64,000 nt of DNA from Marinobacterium alkalitolerans (GTDB taxonomy: Bacteria; Pseudomonadota; Gammaproteobacteria; Pseudomonadales; Balneatricaceae), in assembly GCF_017776525.1 (NCBI RefSeq), contig NZ_JACVEW010000001.1:124001-188000 (forward strand). The letters run 5' to 3'. Numbering within the stretch: position 1 is the stretch's first letter; every line of letters starts with the position of its first letter. The position numbers and the translations under genes were made by a program. The notes beneath the pieces are model-generated. The model saw only the letters and a program-made list of their open reading frames with translations, was not told where the DNA came from and did no database searches. This document shows, piece after piece, positions 19,532 to 29,664 of this stretch.

Positions 19532-20871
19532 AAAGCCTCCCGGTAGTGGTTGAAGATGGTATGCACATCGACCTGTGCCCCCAGCCGTGCGGCGAGCATG
19601 TACAACCCGCCCATCTTGCGATGCAGGAACAGGACATCCGCTGGCGGTGTATGCCAGGCCTCGGGGTTGCTGCTGATCGCCATGCCTTGCGCATGGATGC
19701 GCTGGGCCAGGTCAGAGGTGCCGAAATCGTAGGGGCCGGGCGTGCGCAGGGGCTCGGTGGCTTCCATGAAGATATCCAGCACCACCTGGCGGTTGGCGGC
19801 GTCGTGACGTTGGCCGAAGAAGCCCAGCTGTTCCAGTGCCGCACCCAGTGCCGCTGCATCCTGATCCGTTGCGGCACAGATTGCCCGGCCGTACTGACTG
19901 ACGAACTCGGCGGAAAAATGGCGTACAGCACCAAAATCCAGCAGTACCAGCCTGTCCTGCTCCAGGTTGTACTGGTAGTTGGCCGGGTTGGGGTCGGTTT
20001 GCACAGTGCGCAGCTGGAACAGCTCACAGAAGAACAGCTCCAGCAGCAGCGCCGGAATGTGGTGTTGCAGACCCGGTTGCCGATCGGCGGCATCGGTCAG
20101 GCTGATGCCGTCGAGAAAATCCATGCACAGCATCTGTTCGGTGGACAGCTCGATATCGACGCCGGGCAGGGCCAGTGCGGCACGGTGGCGGAACTGTGTC
20201 AGCGCGTCGGCATAGCTCAGCAGTGCTTGCTGCTCATGCAGGTAATCGGTCTCCAGCCGCAGCTGGTGCTTGGCTTCCTCAACCAGCGCATCGATATCCA
20301 GATCTCGTGGCAGCAGGCCGCTCAGGCGCAGCAGTGAAACCACGTTGTCGATATCACTGTCGATGCTGCGACGGACCCCGGGGTACTGAATCTTGATCGC
20401 CAGCTCACGCCCCGCGTGGGTTCGGCCCCTGTGCACCTGACCGATGGAGGCGGCGGCCACCGGCTCGAAACTGAACTGGGCCAGACGCCGATCCCAATCC
20501 TGGCCCCAGTTCTGTTCCAGCACGTCCACCAGCTGGGCGGCCGGCATGATGACGGCATCATCGCGCAGACGCTCCAGTACGGCAGCCAGTTCCGGTGGCA
20601 GCAGGGCACCGGAGTCCATGGAGATCAACTGACCCAGTTTCATCGCCGCTCCGCGCATGCGAGCCAGTTTGTCAGCCACCTGTTCCAGGTTCCTGCGGCT
20701 GAGCAGCAGCTCGGACATCACGGGGCGTTGGCCGCGCAGCCAGTGCTTGCTGCTCTCCGTGACCAGGTTGCCCGCGACCCTGCCGGCCAGTCCGGTCAGG
20801 CTGGCCATCCGCGAAATACGGCTGCTGGGCACTGCGGCTGCACGTCTTGGCTTGTTATCGGCTGAGTTCAT
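19528..20871 (-). CDS. ABC1/AarF (ADCK/UbiB-type) atypical kinase
   Basis: 447 residues. It has the KxGQ motif of the family (AAMKLGQLISMDSGALLP, about residue 95), the alanine-rich loop VAAASIGQVHRG, the nucleotide-binding LAIKIQYPG, the catalytic-loop region DPNPANYQYN and the metal motif LLDFGAVR. Family members support ubiquinone or other isoprenoid-lipid metabolism and behave as ATPases. It lacks the C-terminal membrane helices of true UbiB and is not next to ubiE/ubiJ, so it is probably a paralogue. It is coupled to the downstream SDR gene. Confidence 0.9.
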   Translation of the reverse strand: MNSADNKPRRAAAVPSSRISRMASLTGLAGRVAGNLVTESSKHWLRGQRPVMSELLLSRRNLEQVADKLARMRGAAMKLGQLISMDSGALLPPELAAVLERLRDDAVIMPAAQLVDVLEQNWGQDWDRRLAQFSFEPVAAASIGQVHRGRTHAGRELAIKIQYPGVRRSIDSDIDNVVSLLRLSGLLPRDLDIDALVEEAKHQLRLETDYLHEQQALLSYADALTQFRHRAALALPGVDIELSTEQMLCMDFLDGISLTDAADRQPGLQHHIPALLLELFFCELFQLRTVQTDPNPANYQYNLEQDRLVLLDFGAVRHFSAEFVSQYGRAICAATDQDAAALGAALEQLGFFGQRHDAANRQVVLDIFMEATEPLRTPGPYDFGTSDLAQRIHAQGMAISSNPEAWHTPPADVLFLHRKMGGLYMLAARLGAQVDVHTIFNHYREAL

Positions 20872-20969
20872 TCGGTCTCCTGAGCATCCGGCCCGGGTCT
20901 GTCTGAGGTATGATGCAGCTTACGCACAGGTGTGTGGTTTGGATGTATCAGCAAGGTGGTATCGCAGCG

Positions 20970-21329
20970 ATGGAGTACGAGTTTCGGCAGGACCTGTACG
21001 GTCAGCCAGAAGCCATTGTGGAATTGGAGCAGGCACTGTTCGGGCGCTGGCTGGGTGAGGCGTTGGGCGCGGATCTGGCACAGGCTGAGGCGCTGCTTAA
21101 GCAGGCGCTGTCGATACAGCAGACGCGCCGGGGACAGCATGTATGGCATGGGCGGGAGCTGAGCCTGCAGCTGGATACCGACAGTGCTCGGGTCTGGCTG
21201 CATGCCGAGGATGAAGCATCGCTGCTGGATGAGGGGTTTGGCTGGTCCGATGCGGAAGCCGAGGCCGGTCTGGACGACTTTATCGAGCTGCTGCAGGGTT
21301 GGATGGATTATATTCGGGATTGCGGCTAG
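20970..21329 (+). CDS. yacL: YacL family protein (UPF0231)
   Basis: 119 residues, the usual length. The family opening MEYEFRQDLYGQ, the central QHVWHGRELSLQLDTDSARVWL and the acidic tail GLDDFIELLQGWMDYI match E. coli YacL in layout. I use the ATG at 20970, preceded by AAGGTGG, because it gives the standard N-terminus; in-frame ATGs at 20910 and 20943 would add unconserved residues. Function not established. It stands between the divergent ABC1 kinase gene and a peroxiredoxin gene. Confidence 0.88.
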   Translation: MEYEFRQDLYGQPEAIVELEQALFGRWLGEALGADLAQAEALLKQALSIQQTRRGQHVWHGRELSLQLDTDSARVWLHAEDEASLLDEGFGWSDAEAEAGLDDFIELLQGWMDYIRDCG

Positions 21330-21398
21330 GCAGTGACGGGAATTCACTGCTAGAATTCCGAGTAATTCACTCAGCTATAGTGTAACGGAGAGCAGATC

Positions 21399-21875
21399 AT
21401 GAGCATTCAGATCGGTGAAACCATCCCCAATGTAGAGTTGCGCGTCATGGGTGCCGAAGGCCCGGAACCCGTCAATACGGCTGACCTGTTCGCAGGCAAG
21501 AAGGTGGTTTTGTTTGCCGTACCGGGCGCATTTACGCCGGGCTGCTCCCTGACACACCTGCCGGGCTTCGTGGTCAAGGCTGACGAAATCAAGTCCAAGG
21601 GCGTCGACAGCATCATCTGTACGGCGGTCAATGATGTGTTCGTGATGGACGCCTGGGGCAAGGATCAGAATGCGGACGAGATCATCATGCTGGCAGACGG
21701 CATGGGTGATTTTGCCAAGGCACTGGGACTGGATCAGGACCTGAGCGCCGTTCAGTTCGGTGTGCGCAGCCAGCGTTACGCCATGATCGTGAATGACGGC
21801 AAGGTCGAGCTGCTGAATATCGACGAGAAGGGTATCGACAAGAGCAGCGCCGAGACCATTCTGGCGGCACTCTAA
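21399..21875 (+). CDS. Peroxiredoxin, Prx5 subfamily
   Basis: 158 residues. The peroxidatic Cys lies in PGAFTPGCSLTHLPGF (Pro-x-x-x-Thr-x-x-Cys), with the Prx5-typical TAVNDVFVMDAWGKDQ after it. It reduces hydroperoxides, usually using glutathione/glutaredoxin or thioredoxin. There is no fused glutaredoxin domain and no clear second Cys in the resolving position, pointing to 1-Cys-type recycling by an external thiol. GGAGAG precedes the ATG, and a strong terminator follows. Confidence 0.93.
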   Translation: MSIQIGETIPNVELRVMGAEGPEPVNTADLFAGKKVVLFAVPGAFTPGCSLTHLPGFVVKADEIKSKGVDSIICTAVNDVFVMDAWGKDQNADEIIMLADGMGDFAKALGLDQDLSAVQFGVRSQRYAMIVNDGKVELLNIDEKGIDKSSAETILAAL

Positions 21876-21898
21876 GCGCCGACCCTTCGGTTAGTAAG

Positions 21899-21932
21899 AA
21901 CGCCGACCTGTGCAGGCAGGTCGGCGTTTTTT
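21899..21932 (+). terminator. Rho-independent terminator after the peroxiredoxin gene
   Basis: 12-bp perfect stem AACGCCGACCTG / CAGGTCGGCGTT with a 6-nt loop and a T-run, 24 bp after the stop. It separates the peroxiredoxin gene from the convergent fghA gene and lies 8 bp from the fghA stop. Confidence 0.93.
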
Positions 21933-21939
21933 ATGGGCG

Positions 21940-22791
21940 TCAGCTCAGGTCCAGTGCCCGCGCATGATGACGCAGGTGGTCTTCGATAAAGCTGGCGATG
22001 AAGAAGTAGCTGTGGTCGTAGCCCGGCTGAAGACGCAGCTCCAGCGGATGACCGGCTGCCTCGCACGCCGCTTTGAGCGCCTCGGGCTTGAGCTGCGTCT
22101 GCAAAAAGTCATCGGCCTCGCCCTGATCCACCAGCAGGGGCAGTTTCTCGGTGGCGTTGGCGATCAGCTCACAGCTGTCCCAGGCGCTCCAGCTGGCGCG
22201 GTCTTCGCCCAAGTAGCCGGTCAGGGCCTTTTCACCCCAAGGGCAGTTCATCGGGTTGCTGATCGGCGCAAAGGCTGAAACGGACGCATAACGGCCCGGG
22301 TTTTTCAGGGCGCAGATCAGGGCGCCGTGTCCGCCCATGGAGTGGCCGCTGATGGCGCGCTGGCGGGTGACCGGGAAGTGCTGTTCGATCAGTGCCGGCA
22401 GTTCGTCGGTCACGTAGTCATACATGCGATAGTGTGCGGACCAGGGGGCCTGGGTGGCGTTAACGTAGAAACCGGCTCCGGAGCCGAAGTCGTAGCTGTC
22501 GTGCTCACCGGGCAGGTCGGTGCCGCGCGGGCTGGTGTCCGGCGCCACGATGGCCATGCCCAGCTCGGCGGCGATCCGTTGTGCACCGGCTTTCTGCATG
22601 AAATTCTCATCGGTACATGTGAGGCCCGACAGCCAGTAGAGCACCGGCACCGGTTGGGTTTGCGCCTGTGGCGGCAGGTAGATGGCAAAGATCATCTCCG
22701 TACCGGTGGCGGTTGAAGTGTGTTTGTAGCGCTTGAGCCAACCATCGAAGCATTTGTTACTGGCGATCAGCTCGGGGGCTTGTTGTGACAT
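21940..22791 (-). CDS. fghA: S-formylglutathione hydrolase
   Basis: 283 residues (also called frmB or yeiG). It is an alpha/beta-hydrolase with the nucleophile in [10 protein letters not shown], oxyanion segment [13 protein letters not shown], the Asp in [12 protein letters not shown] and the His in [13 protein letters not shown]. It hydrolyses S-formylglutathione to formate and glutathione, the second step of glutathione-dependent formaldehyde removal. AGGAG-like purines precede the ATG. It is downstream of adhC on the same strand, but an unusual 380-bp gap with a repeat pair separates them. Confidence 0.96.
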   Translation of the reverse strand: MSQQAPELIASNKCFDGWLKRYKHTSTATGTEMIFAIYLPPQAQTQPVPVLYWLSGLTCTDENFMQKAGAQRIAAELGMAIVAPDTSPRGTDLPGEHDSYDFGSGAGFYVNATQAPWSAHYRMYDYVTDELPALIEQHFPVTRQRAISGHSMGGHGALICALKNPGRYASVSAFAPISNPMNCPWGEKALTGYLGEDRASWSAWDSCELIANATEKLPLLVDQGEADDFLQTQLKPEALKAACEAAGHPLELRLQPGYDHSYFFIASFIEDHLRHHARALDLS

Positions 22792-22851
22792 GAGTGGTCT
22801 CCTGAGTTAGGTATGCGTTCTGATCGAGTATGTCGATTGGTGCGGGCTTTG

Positions 22852-23139
22852 GAGGCGACACTGTCGCTCGACACGCGGTAAATCCGTCCCTGGACGCTCG
22901 GTGGCGCCATCCCTGGCGCCAGCGGTCGATCAACAGCATCGCCTCCACGCTCGTCAGTTCTGTGCCAGATCCGACGTGAGACTTGAACCTGCTATCCACT
23001 TCCCATCTTCAGTAATGCAGGGCTGGCACAGACTATCGATGGACGGGGTGGCCTCGTCTGGCTGACCCTCTGCCGCCAGGGATGGCGGCAGGGAGCCCCC
23101 ATGGATGGGTTTACGGCGTGTCAGACAGATGAGGTGACC
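22852..23139. repeat. Inverted pair of about 70-bp extragenic repeats in the adhC-fghA gap
   Basis: Copy A (22852-22920, best read on the minus strand) and copy B (23071-23139, plus strand) align over about 68 bp. Each begins with a hairpin around CCAGGGAT: GGCGCC-6-GGCGCC at 22903-22920 and GCCGCC-6-GGCGGC at 23072-23089. Each continues through a GGATTTAC/GGGTTTAC and CGTGTC block. Further inside, CTGTGCCAG near 22960 and CTGGCACAG near 23022 are also inverted to each other. The 380-bp gap (22792-23172) holds no gene. Confidence 0.75.
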
Positions 23140-23172
23140 ACGGCCAAGGGCACCACCAGAATCGCCGCCAAA

Positions 23173-24372
<1,200 letters not shown>

Positions 24373-24425
24373 TCAGCAGCAATAATTCTGGCATATAGAG
24401 GGCAACCGGGAGTGCGGAGAGCGAC

Positions 24426-25310
24426 ATGCGAAACTGGGAAGCGATAGAAGCCTTTGTGGAAGTGGTGCAGCAGGGCAGTTTTTCGGCGGCGGCACAGAAG
24501 CTGAAGGTCTCCCCCTCGCATGTGAGCCGGCTGGTGGCGCGTCTGGAGGCGGAGCTGAACACACCGCTGCTGTACCGTACCACCCGCAAGTTCCGCCTCA
24601 GTGAAGCCGGTGAGCGTTACCATCAGCACTGCCGTGATCTGCTGCAGGGCTTCGCGGCGGCAGAAGAGTCGCTGGCGGGGTACCAGGCGGAACCCTCGGG
24701 GACGCTGAGGGTGACCTGTGCCACCACCTTTGGCGAGCGTTTTCTGGCACCGCAACTCAATGACTTTGTGCTGAAGTACCCCCGCATCCATCTGGATCTG
24801 CATCTGACCAATCGCCAGACTGACCTGATCAGCGAAGGCTACGATCTGGCCGTGCGGATGGGCACGCTCAAGGACTCCTCACTGCTGGCGCGGCGACTGT
24901 GTGACCGGCGCGAGTACCTCTGTGCCAGCCCCGAGTATCTGTCCCGTCACCCCATGCCGCATACCCTGTCCGAGCTGAGCCGACACAACTGCCTGCAGGG
25001 ATCGAATACGACCTGGCTGTTCAGCGACAATGGACAGCGGCGGGAATTGAAAGTAAGTGGCAACTGGCGCTCCAACTCGGGGCCGGCGCTGCTGGATGCG
25101 GTGCGCAAGGGGCTGGGGATCGCGCAGTTGCCGGACTACTACGTGGAGCCGGCGCTGGCGCGGGGGGAACTGGTCTCCATGCTGGAGCAGTACCGCTATC
25201 CGTTCAGCGGTGTCTGGCTGGTATATCCACAGGCACGGCAGCGTTCGCCCAAGCTGCAGCTGCTATGTGATTTCCTGCTGGAACGTTTTGCCAAGGGGTT
25301 GCCCTGGTAG
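24426..25310 (+). CDS. LysR-family regulator (CrgA/aaeR-type), divergent from adhC
   Basis: 294 residues. The DNA-binding domain reads WEAIEAFVEVVQQGSFSAAA and SPSHVSRLVARLE. The effector domain has the SGTLRVTCATTFGERFLAP and DLAVRMGTLKDSSLLARRL segments of the large aldehyde/aromatic-responsive LysR group. Its divergent placement across 137 bp from adhC makes it the likely regulator of formaldehyde detoxification; that is inferred from position. The stop is 2 bp from the convergent amphi-Trp gene. Confidence 0.92.
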   Translation: MRNWEAIEAFVEVVQQGSFSAAAQKLKVSPSHVSRLVARLEAELNTPLLYRTTRKFRLSEAGERYHQHCRDLLQGFAAAEESLAGYQAEPSGTLRVTCATTFGERFLAPQLNDFVLKYPRIHLDLHLTNRQTDLISEGYDLAVRMGTLKDSSLLARRLCDRREYLCASPEYLSRHPMPHTLSELSRHNCLQGSNTTWLFSDNGQRRELKVSGNWRSNSGPALLDAVRKGLGIAQLPDYYVEPALARGELVSMLEQYRYPFSGVWLVYPQARQRSPKLQLLCDFLLERFAKGLPW

Positions 25311-25312
25311 GG

Positions 25313-25576
25313 CTACTTCACATCCAGCAGCTTTTCCGAGGGCTCGCGCGGGTGCTCCTCCCAGCGAATGCGGATGCTGAGCTGATGGCGGGTTTCGTCC
25401 TCACTGGCGGATACCTTCAGGTGCAGCAGGCCTCCCGGCGTCAGCTCCAGGGTCTGGTCGCCGTCACTGAATTCCAGCTTGCCCTTGCCCAGGCCGCGTG
25501 CGATGGCCTTCAGGAGCCCCTGAATGGACTTGCCGTCCTGATAGGACTCATGCACGAATTCGTTTTTGGATGGCAT
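25313..25576 (-). CDS. Amphi-Trp domain protein of a GAK system
   Basis: 87 residues. It matches the amphi-Trp domain layout: N-terminal FVHESYQDGKSIQGLLKAI, a KGKLEFSDGDQTLELTPGGLL strand pair, and a final amphipathic strand with an alternating pattern ending in SIRIRWEE, where the Trp gives the family its name. It is the last and smallest gene of the minus-strand GAK cluster, 10 bp after the metallophosphoesterase stop. Its biochemical role is unknown; in other genomes the domain co-occurs with the HprK-related kinase and ATP-grasp proteins also present here. Confidence 0.82.
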   Translation of the reverse strand: MPSKNEFVHESYQDGKSIQGLLKAIARGLGKGKLEFSDGDQTLELTPGGLLHLKVSASEDETRHQLSIRIRWEEHPREPSEKLLDVK

Positions 25577-25586
25577 GTCGGATCTA

Positions 25587-26909
25587 CTACCTCGCCGCGT
25601 TGAACGTCTCGGGGCGGAACACCTTGGCGAACGGGTAATCGTTACTGATGCCGAGGATATGCCGCTTGGGATGAATGATCGTGGCACCACAGCCCACGCC
25701 ACGCAAGCCCTCCTGCCTGCGTGAGTGCCGGTCCAGCGTAATATCCGCTTCCAGGTGCAGCAGCCCCTGCTGCAGTGCCAGCCGCTGTCCGCGGGTGCGA
25801 TTGATATGGCCGTGCACCAGTGCGCGGATACCGCTGCTCTGAACGGCTTCGACACCGGCCTCGGTCAGTGGCAGGTCGGCGGCACGGTATTTGGTCCTGA
25901 AGGTGTTGGCCAGCGAGCTGTAGTAGAAGCTGAACAGATCCCCCTTAAGTGCCTTGCGAAAGCGCTTGTTGACCGTTTTTAGGCCGCGCCGGGCGATCAG
26001 TGCTCCCATGGCATCATCCAGCCCCGCATGCAGAAACAGAAAAGAGCCTCGCTTGCGCACCAGTTGCATGCGTTTGAAGAACCAGTAGAACTCGCCCCTG
26101 GGCTTCAGAAACAGCTTCTGACAATGCCGGGCCACGGCGTAGACGGTACGGATATCCATGCCGGCGGCTTCACAGTGACGCTCGAAGCTGTCCGCCTTGC
26201 TGCGCATCTTTTTCAACTCCCGGGCGATGCCGGCTTCGGTCAGAATGCCGCGGGCATGGTCGGGAAAACGCTCGAACCAGTCTTCACCGGGCAACAGTCG
26301 TTTGCGGCAGGTGTCGGCATCAGGAACGCCCTTGAGCCAGTTCCGACCGGGCTCGGCATCCAGTACCTCGCGAAACAGCGGGATCACCTTCTTGCCCATG
26401 CGGGCGAACAGGTGCGCATTGCCGGTGTGGCGCTTTTGCTGCATGGATCTCAGGCCCATCATCAGGCGCAGATCATGGTTGCCGGCCAGCAGCGTGACGC
26501 TGGCGCCGGTGTCATACAGCCGCTTGAGGCTGCGCAGCATCTGCAGATTGCTCGGTCCCTTGTCGAGGCAGTCACCCCCGATAATGAACTCGGCCTTGCG
26601 GCCTGCCTTGGTCAACGTGAAGTGACCGCTGCCTGCGGTGTCCTTGAGCTTCACGCCACCACTGGCCACCAGCGAGGCCTCGAATGCCTGTGGATCGGCG
26701 TGCGGATCGGAGATGAAGATCACCGGTCGCCTGGGCCAGTGCCAGTCGTCATCCAGCTGCAAATTCGCCGAGGGGCTGGTTAGATTGCGCAGGCTGCTGT
26801 CGGCCGATCCCTTTTCCAGCGGCCAGTCACAGCAGGTGAGTGGCAGTCGGGCACGAATGTCGGCGTGCTCGGGGCGGGACTTGATGGTGGGCAGAGCGGG
26901 GCGCGGCAT
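25587..26909 (-). CDS. Metallophosphoesterase of the GAK cluster
   Basis: 440 residues. The calcineurin-type metal motifs are in order: ISDPHAD (D-x-H), GGDCLDKGP (GDxxDKG), LLAGNHDLR (GNHD), LFLHAGLDD and ALVHGHIN. The layout is that of PPP-family Ser/Thr phosphatases or Ap4A-type hydrolases. A long central insertion (about 150-290) with basic helices separates the third and fourth motifs, and a C-terminal strand region ends near the amphi-Trp gene. I start at the ATG at 26909 behind GAGGA; the frame stays open to a TTG at 26927. The substrate is unknown; neighbours suggest a phosphoprotein or phospho-metabolite. Confidence 0.82.
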   Translation of the reverse strand: MPRPALPTIKSRPEHADIRARLPLTCCDWPLEKGSADSSLRNLTSPSANLQLDDDWHWPRRPVIFISDPHADPQAFEASLVASGGVKLKDTAGSGHFTLTKAGRKAEFIIGGDCLDKGPSNLQMLRSLKRLYDTGASVTLLAGNHDLRLMMGLRSMQQKRHTGNAHLFARMGKKVIPLFREVLDAEPGRNWLKGVPDADTCRKRLLPGEDWFERFPDHARGILTEAGIARELKKMRSKADSFERHCEAAGMDIRTVYAVARHCQKLFLKPRGEFYWFFKRMQLVRKRGSFLFLHAGLDDAMGALIARRGLKTVNKRFRKALKGDLFSFYYSSLANTFRTKYRAADLPLTEAGVEAVQSSGIRALVHGHINRTRGQRLALQQGLLHLEADITLDRHSRRQEGLRGVGCGATIIHPKRHILGISNDYPFAKVFRPETFNAAR

Positions 26910-26935
26910 GGCATCCTCGGGCAGCAACGCCCTGT

Positions 26936-27619
26936 TCAGTCGGGGCGTTCGGTGGTTTGGCGCTGTTTCCAGTCGCCACTGTGGTGGCGCCAGCCGGACA
27001 GCGGGTTCTGTTCCAGCACCACGGGCCGGGCGTGGTACATGCTTAACCGCCTAATATCGTCGAATTGTATGACATTCAGATGATAGGCCGCGTGGCGAAA
27101 GGCGGCGCCGTGTCCGAACAGCAGCTGCAGGCCGGGTGTTTCACTGGCCGCACAGAGGCGCAAATGTCCGGCCACACGGGCACCGGCCTCCAGCAGGGAT
27201 TCGGCCCCTTCCAGTGGCAAACGGTAGTGGCTGTTGGACTTCCAGTCGGCGGGTGGCGCGTCAAAGCGCGGGTCCCGGGCCAGGATCTGCTCGATCTCGC
27301 CGATGGTCAGGTTGGCGGCGGAGCCCAGGCGGCGTTCACACAGGTCCGATACGCTGGTCAGCCGCGGGGCCGAGGGGAAATAATCAGCCAGCTCGTCCAT
27401 AAAGATCTGTGCAGTCTCCCAGGCACGCAGCAAGGTTGAACAGTGCACCTCGGGGCTGAGTAGAATATCCTCCCGATCCAGCCAGTCACCCCAGCGCCGC
27501 GCCTGCTCACGCGCCTCGGCGGCACCTGATTCGGTCAAGGGATAGGGTTGCAGCGCGCTCGGTGTATCGGGGCGCTGCTGGTAGTCACCGTGGCGAATGA
27601 GGGCGAACAGTCTATTCAT
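26936..27619 (-). CDS. Histidine phosphatase family protein (phosphoglycerate-mutase fold)
   Basis: 227 residues. The catalytic RHG is in FALIRHGDYQQRP near residue 8, the second basic residue in STLLRAWETAQ near 65, and the closing His in LLFGHGAAFRHAAYH near 170. An acidic residue in EGAESLLEAGARV fits the proton donor. It would remove phosphate from a small molecule or from phosphohistidine. Its start overlaps the stop of the SixA-Nudix gene by 8 bp. It is the second histidine-phosphatase domain in this one cluster. Confidence 0.87.
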   Translation of the reverse strand: MNRLFALIRHGDYQQRPDTPSALQPYPLTESGAAEAREQARRWGDWLDREDILLSPEVHCSTLLRAWETAQIFMDELADYFPSAPRLTSVSDLCERRLGSAANLTIGEIEQILARDPRFDAPPADWKSNSHYRLPLEGAESLLEAGARVAGHLRLCAASETPGLQLLFGHGAAFRHAAYHLNVIQFDDIRRLSMYHARPVVLEQNPLSGWRHHSGDWKQRQTTERPD

Positions 27620-28568
27620 GGTGCAGGCGCTCCTGCAGGGCCTGAATCAACGGCTCAAGCCCGGTAAAGTTGCTGTGCCGGGCGGCGTCTTCCGGGCTGA
27701 TCCACTGACACAGGCGGCTGTCATGCCACCACTTGTCGTCTGCCGGGGCCGCCGTCACCTTGAGTGGGAACAGGGTGATGCGACACTCCCCACCCCACTT
27801 GGCATGCCTGATATCGCCCAGTGGAACGGGGTCGATCTCGCCGCGAATGCCCATCTCCTCCAGTGCTTCCTTCTCGGCCGATTCGGCCGCGCTCAGGCCC
27901 GGCTCAACGATCCCCTTGGCCAGCTTCCAGCGTGGGTTGTTGACGCTGCGGAACATGAGCAGCTGCAGCGTGCCCTGCTCAAGCCGGTATGCCAGCACAC
28001 CGGACTGGGTGTAGTAGTAGGCGGGGCGGTCGCGCCAAAGGGTTTGGCCGTTGAACTGCACATCAAACTTCTGTGGCAGGCTGCGGGGGCGCACCAGTTG
28101 TTGCAGCTGCCAGCAGCCCGGTGCCAGGCTCTGCTCGGCACTCAGGTGGGCGAGGGTCGCGGTGGGCATCAGCTTGCCGTCTTCGGGAATGGCGAGTGGC
28201 TCTTCCAGCAACTGCTGCAGCAACTGTTCCAGCCCCGGATTGTGTGCCACCAGCAGAGCGCGCTGACAGCGTTTCAGCAGAGGCTGCAGGCTGTTCCACA
28301 TCTGCTCCGGTGTGGCGAGATAGAGGCTGTCGTCGAACTGAATGCGCGGGGCGGGAATGCCCATCACCTTGGCACATTTCTCGGCGGTCAGGCGGGCGCG
28401 CTCGGCGCCGGAGCTGATAATGCAGTCCGGCTTCAGGCCCTGACGCTCGAGCCAGTGGCCGATCCGCTGAGCGTCCCGTTTGCCACGGGTTTTCAGTGTG
28501 CGCGGATAGTCGCCCTGTGGGTGAGCGGCTTCGGCCTTGCCGTGTCGAAGCAGCAGCAGTTCAGCCAT
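27612..28568 (-). CDS. SixA-type histidine phosphatase fused to a Nudix domain
   Basis: 318 residues, two enzymes in one chain. Residues 1-155 are SixA-like: LLLLRHGKAEAAHPQGD, SSGAERARLTAEKC and LLVAHNPGLEQLL. Residues about 160-315 are Nudix, with KLAKGIVEPGLSAAESAEKE and ALEEMGI. Against the Nudix box GX5EX7REUXEEXGU, the first Glu is Leu and Arg is Lys, while the EE pair that binds metal is kept. Mycobacterial MutT1 has the same two parts in the opposite order. It overlaps both neighbouring genes by 8 bp. The substrate is unknown; a (di)phosphorylated small molecule or phosphohistidine protein is possible. Confidence 0.87.
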   Translation of the reverse strand: MAELLLLRHGKAEAAHPQGDYPRTLKTRGKRDAQRIGHWLERQGLKPDCIISSGAERARLTAEKCAKVMGIPAPRIQFDDSLYLATPEQMWNSLQPLLKRCQRALLVAHNPGLEQLLQQLLEEPLAIPEDGKLMPTATLAHLSAEQSLAPGCWQLQQLVRPRSLPQKFDVQFNGQTLWRDRPAYYYTQSGVLAYRLEQGTLQLLMFRSVNNPRWKLAKGIVEPGLSAAESAEKEALEEMGIRGEIDPVPLGDIRHAKWGGECRITLFPLKVTAAPADDKWWHDSRLCQWISPEDAARHSNFTGLEPLIQALQERLHHE

Positions 28569-29664
28569 GCGTCAGTCCCTCCCGTGCATACCAGTGGACC
28601 AGATGGTCAAAGTCGGCACGGCCACTGGCCTCATACACATTCAGACGGCTGAGCCGCTCCCGATAGTCGGCTTCCGGCGGCAGGGTGGGGGCCGACAGAA
28701 ACTCGCCCGCCGCATTCTGATAGAAGGCGCCCGGGGATTTCATGATGCCGGGCAGCAGGTCGCTGCGCGCCTCGAGGTTGACTGGCTGGATCTGGCAGGG
28801 TTCATCGCTGGCCGGAGACCAGTTGAGCAGGATGAGGTCGTGCAGCGGAGCGCTGAGCACCAGGCTGCCGGGGCCATAGTAGTCTTCCACCGGCACGTCG
28901 GATTTGAATTCCAGCTCCCAGAGCGCTTCGGGTGTGAGCGCGCCAAATTCGGCCTGACGGGCCGGGCTTAGAATCGGGCGCAGGCGCGGGTTGTGCAGCA
29001 GCGTCCCCGGGTTCACCCGAGGCAGTTTGGCCACGCCGGTGCCTGTCAGTCCGGTCGCGGTGGGAGACACGAACAACCGGTCGTTGGTGATAAAGCGCGC
29101 TTCGGGCAGCTCCATCAGGCGCAGCATCAGGGTCGATTTGCCACCGCCGGAGCTGGCCGCCACCGCTACCCCGCGCCCGCCCACGGACAGGGCCGCCGCG
29201 TGGCAGATCAGGCCGCCCTGTTGTTGCAGGTGGTTGATATGCTGGTTGTTGATAAAGTTGACCGCCTGCGCCAGATGTTCCTGCGCCGGTCCGATCAGAA
29301 CCGGATCCTGCTGGCGCTGCAGCATCAGCATGCCGGTCTTGACCTTGCGAATCAGGCGCTGGCCGTGGGGCAGATCGACCACCGCTTCCTTGAGACCGCT
29401 CTTGCCGGTTTCGCGTGGCCAGTCACGCCAGTCCAGATCCGGTTTGATGGCCGGCTGATCCAGCATCCAGATCTGAACCTGCGGCCTGGTGTGTGTCTCT
29501 GAGGGCTGTGGATAACTGCGATAGTAGTGGCGCAGGGCGTCGATCAGCGCAGGACTGTTACTGTTGACCTGCAGCCGGAAGTCTTCCAGTCGCAGCTGGA
29601 AGGCTGCAGTACATTGGGCCTTGGCGGCTTCCAGTGCCTGAGTGTCGAGCGGGTTGTTCAGCAT
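28561..29664 (-). CDS. HprK-related kinase B (GAK system)
   Basis: 367 residues. A Walker A loop, AASSGGGKSTLMLRLM near residue 170, is followed by FITNDRLFV near 200, the general layout of HPr kinase/phosphorylase C-terminal domains, though there is no HPr gene nearby. The preceding HAAALSVGGRGVAVA and upstream INNQHINHLQQQGG are those of the NCBI 'HprK-related kinase B' family as I remember it. I start at the ATG at 29664 behind GGAG, overlapping the ATP-grasp stop by 7 bp; 22 in-frame upstream residues are not family-like. Probably phosphorylates a protein partner of the same locus; the target is unknown. Confidence 0.82.
   Translation of the reverse strand: MLNNPLDTQALEAAKAQCTAAFQLRLEDFRLQVNSNSPALIDALRHYYRSYPQPSETHTRPQVQIWMLDQPAIKPDLDWRDWPRETGKSGLKEAVVDLPHGQRLIRKVKTGMLMLQRQQDPVLIGPAQEHLAQAVNFINNQHINHLQQQGGLICHAAALSVGGRGVAVAASSGGGKSTLMLRLMELPEARFITNDRLFVSPTATGLTGTGVAKLPRVNPGTLLHNPRLRPILSPARQAEFGALTPEALWELEFKSDVPVEDYYGPGSLVLSAPLHDLILLNWSPASDEPCQIQPVNLEARSDLLPGIMKSPGAFYQNAAGEFLSAPTLPPEADYRERLSRLNVYEASGRADFDHLVHWYAREGLTHG

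Noticed and set aside
20910-20969. Longer yacL with starts at 20910 or 20943.
   Set aside because: The family N-terminus begins at the ATG at 20970, which also has the better ribosome-binding site.
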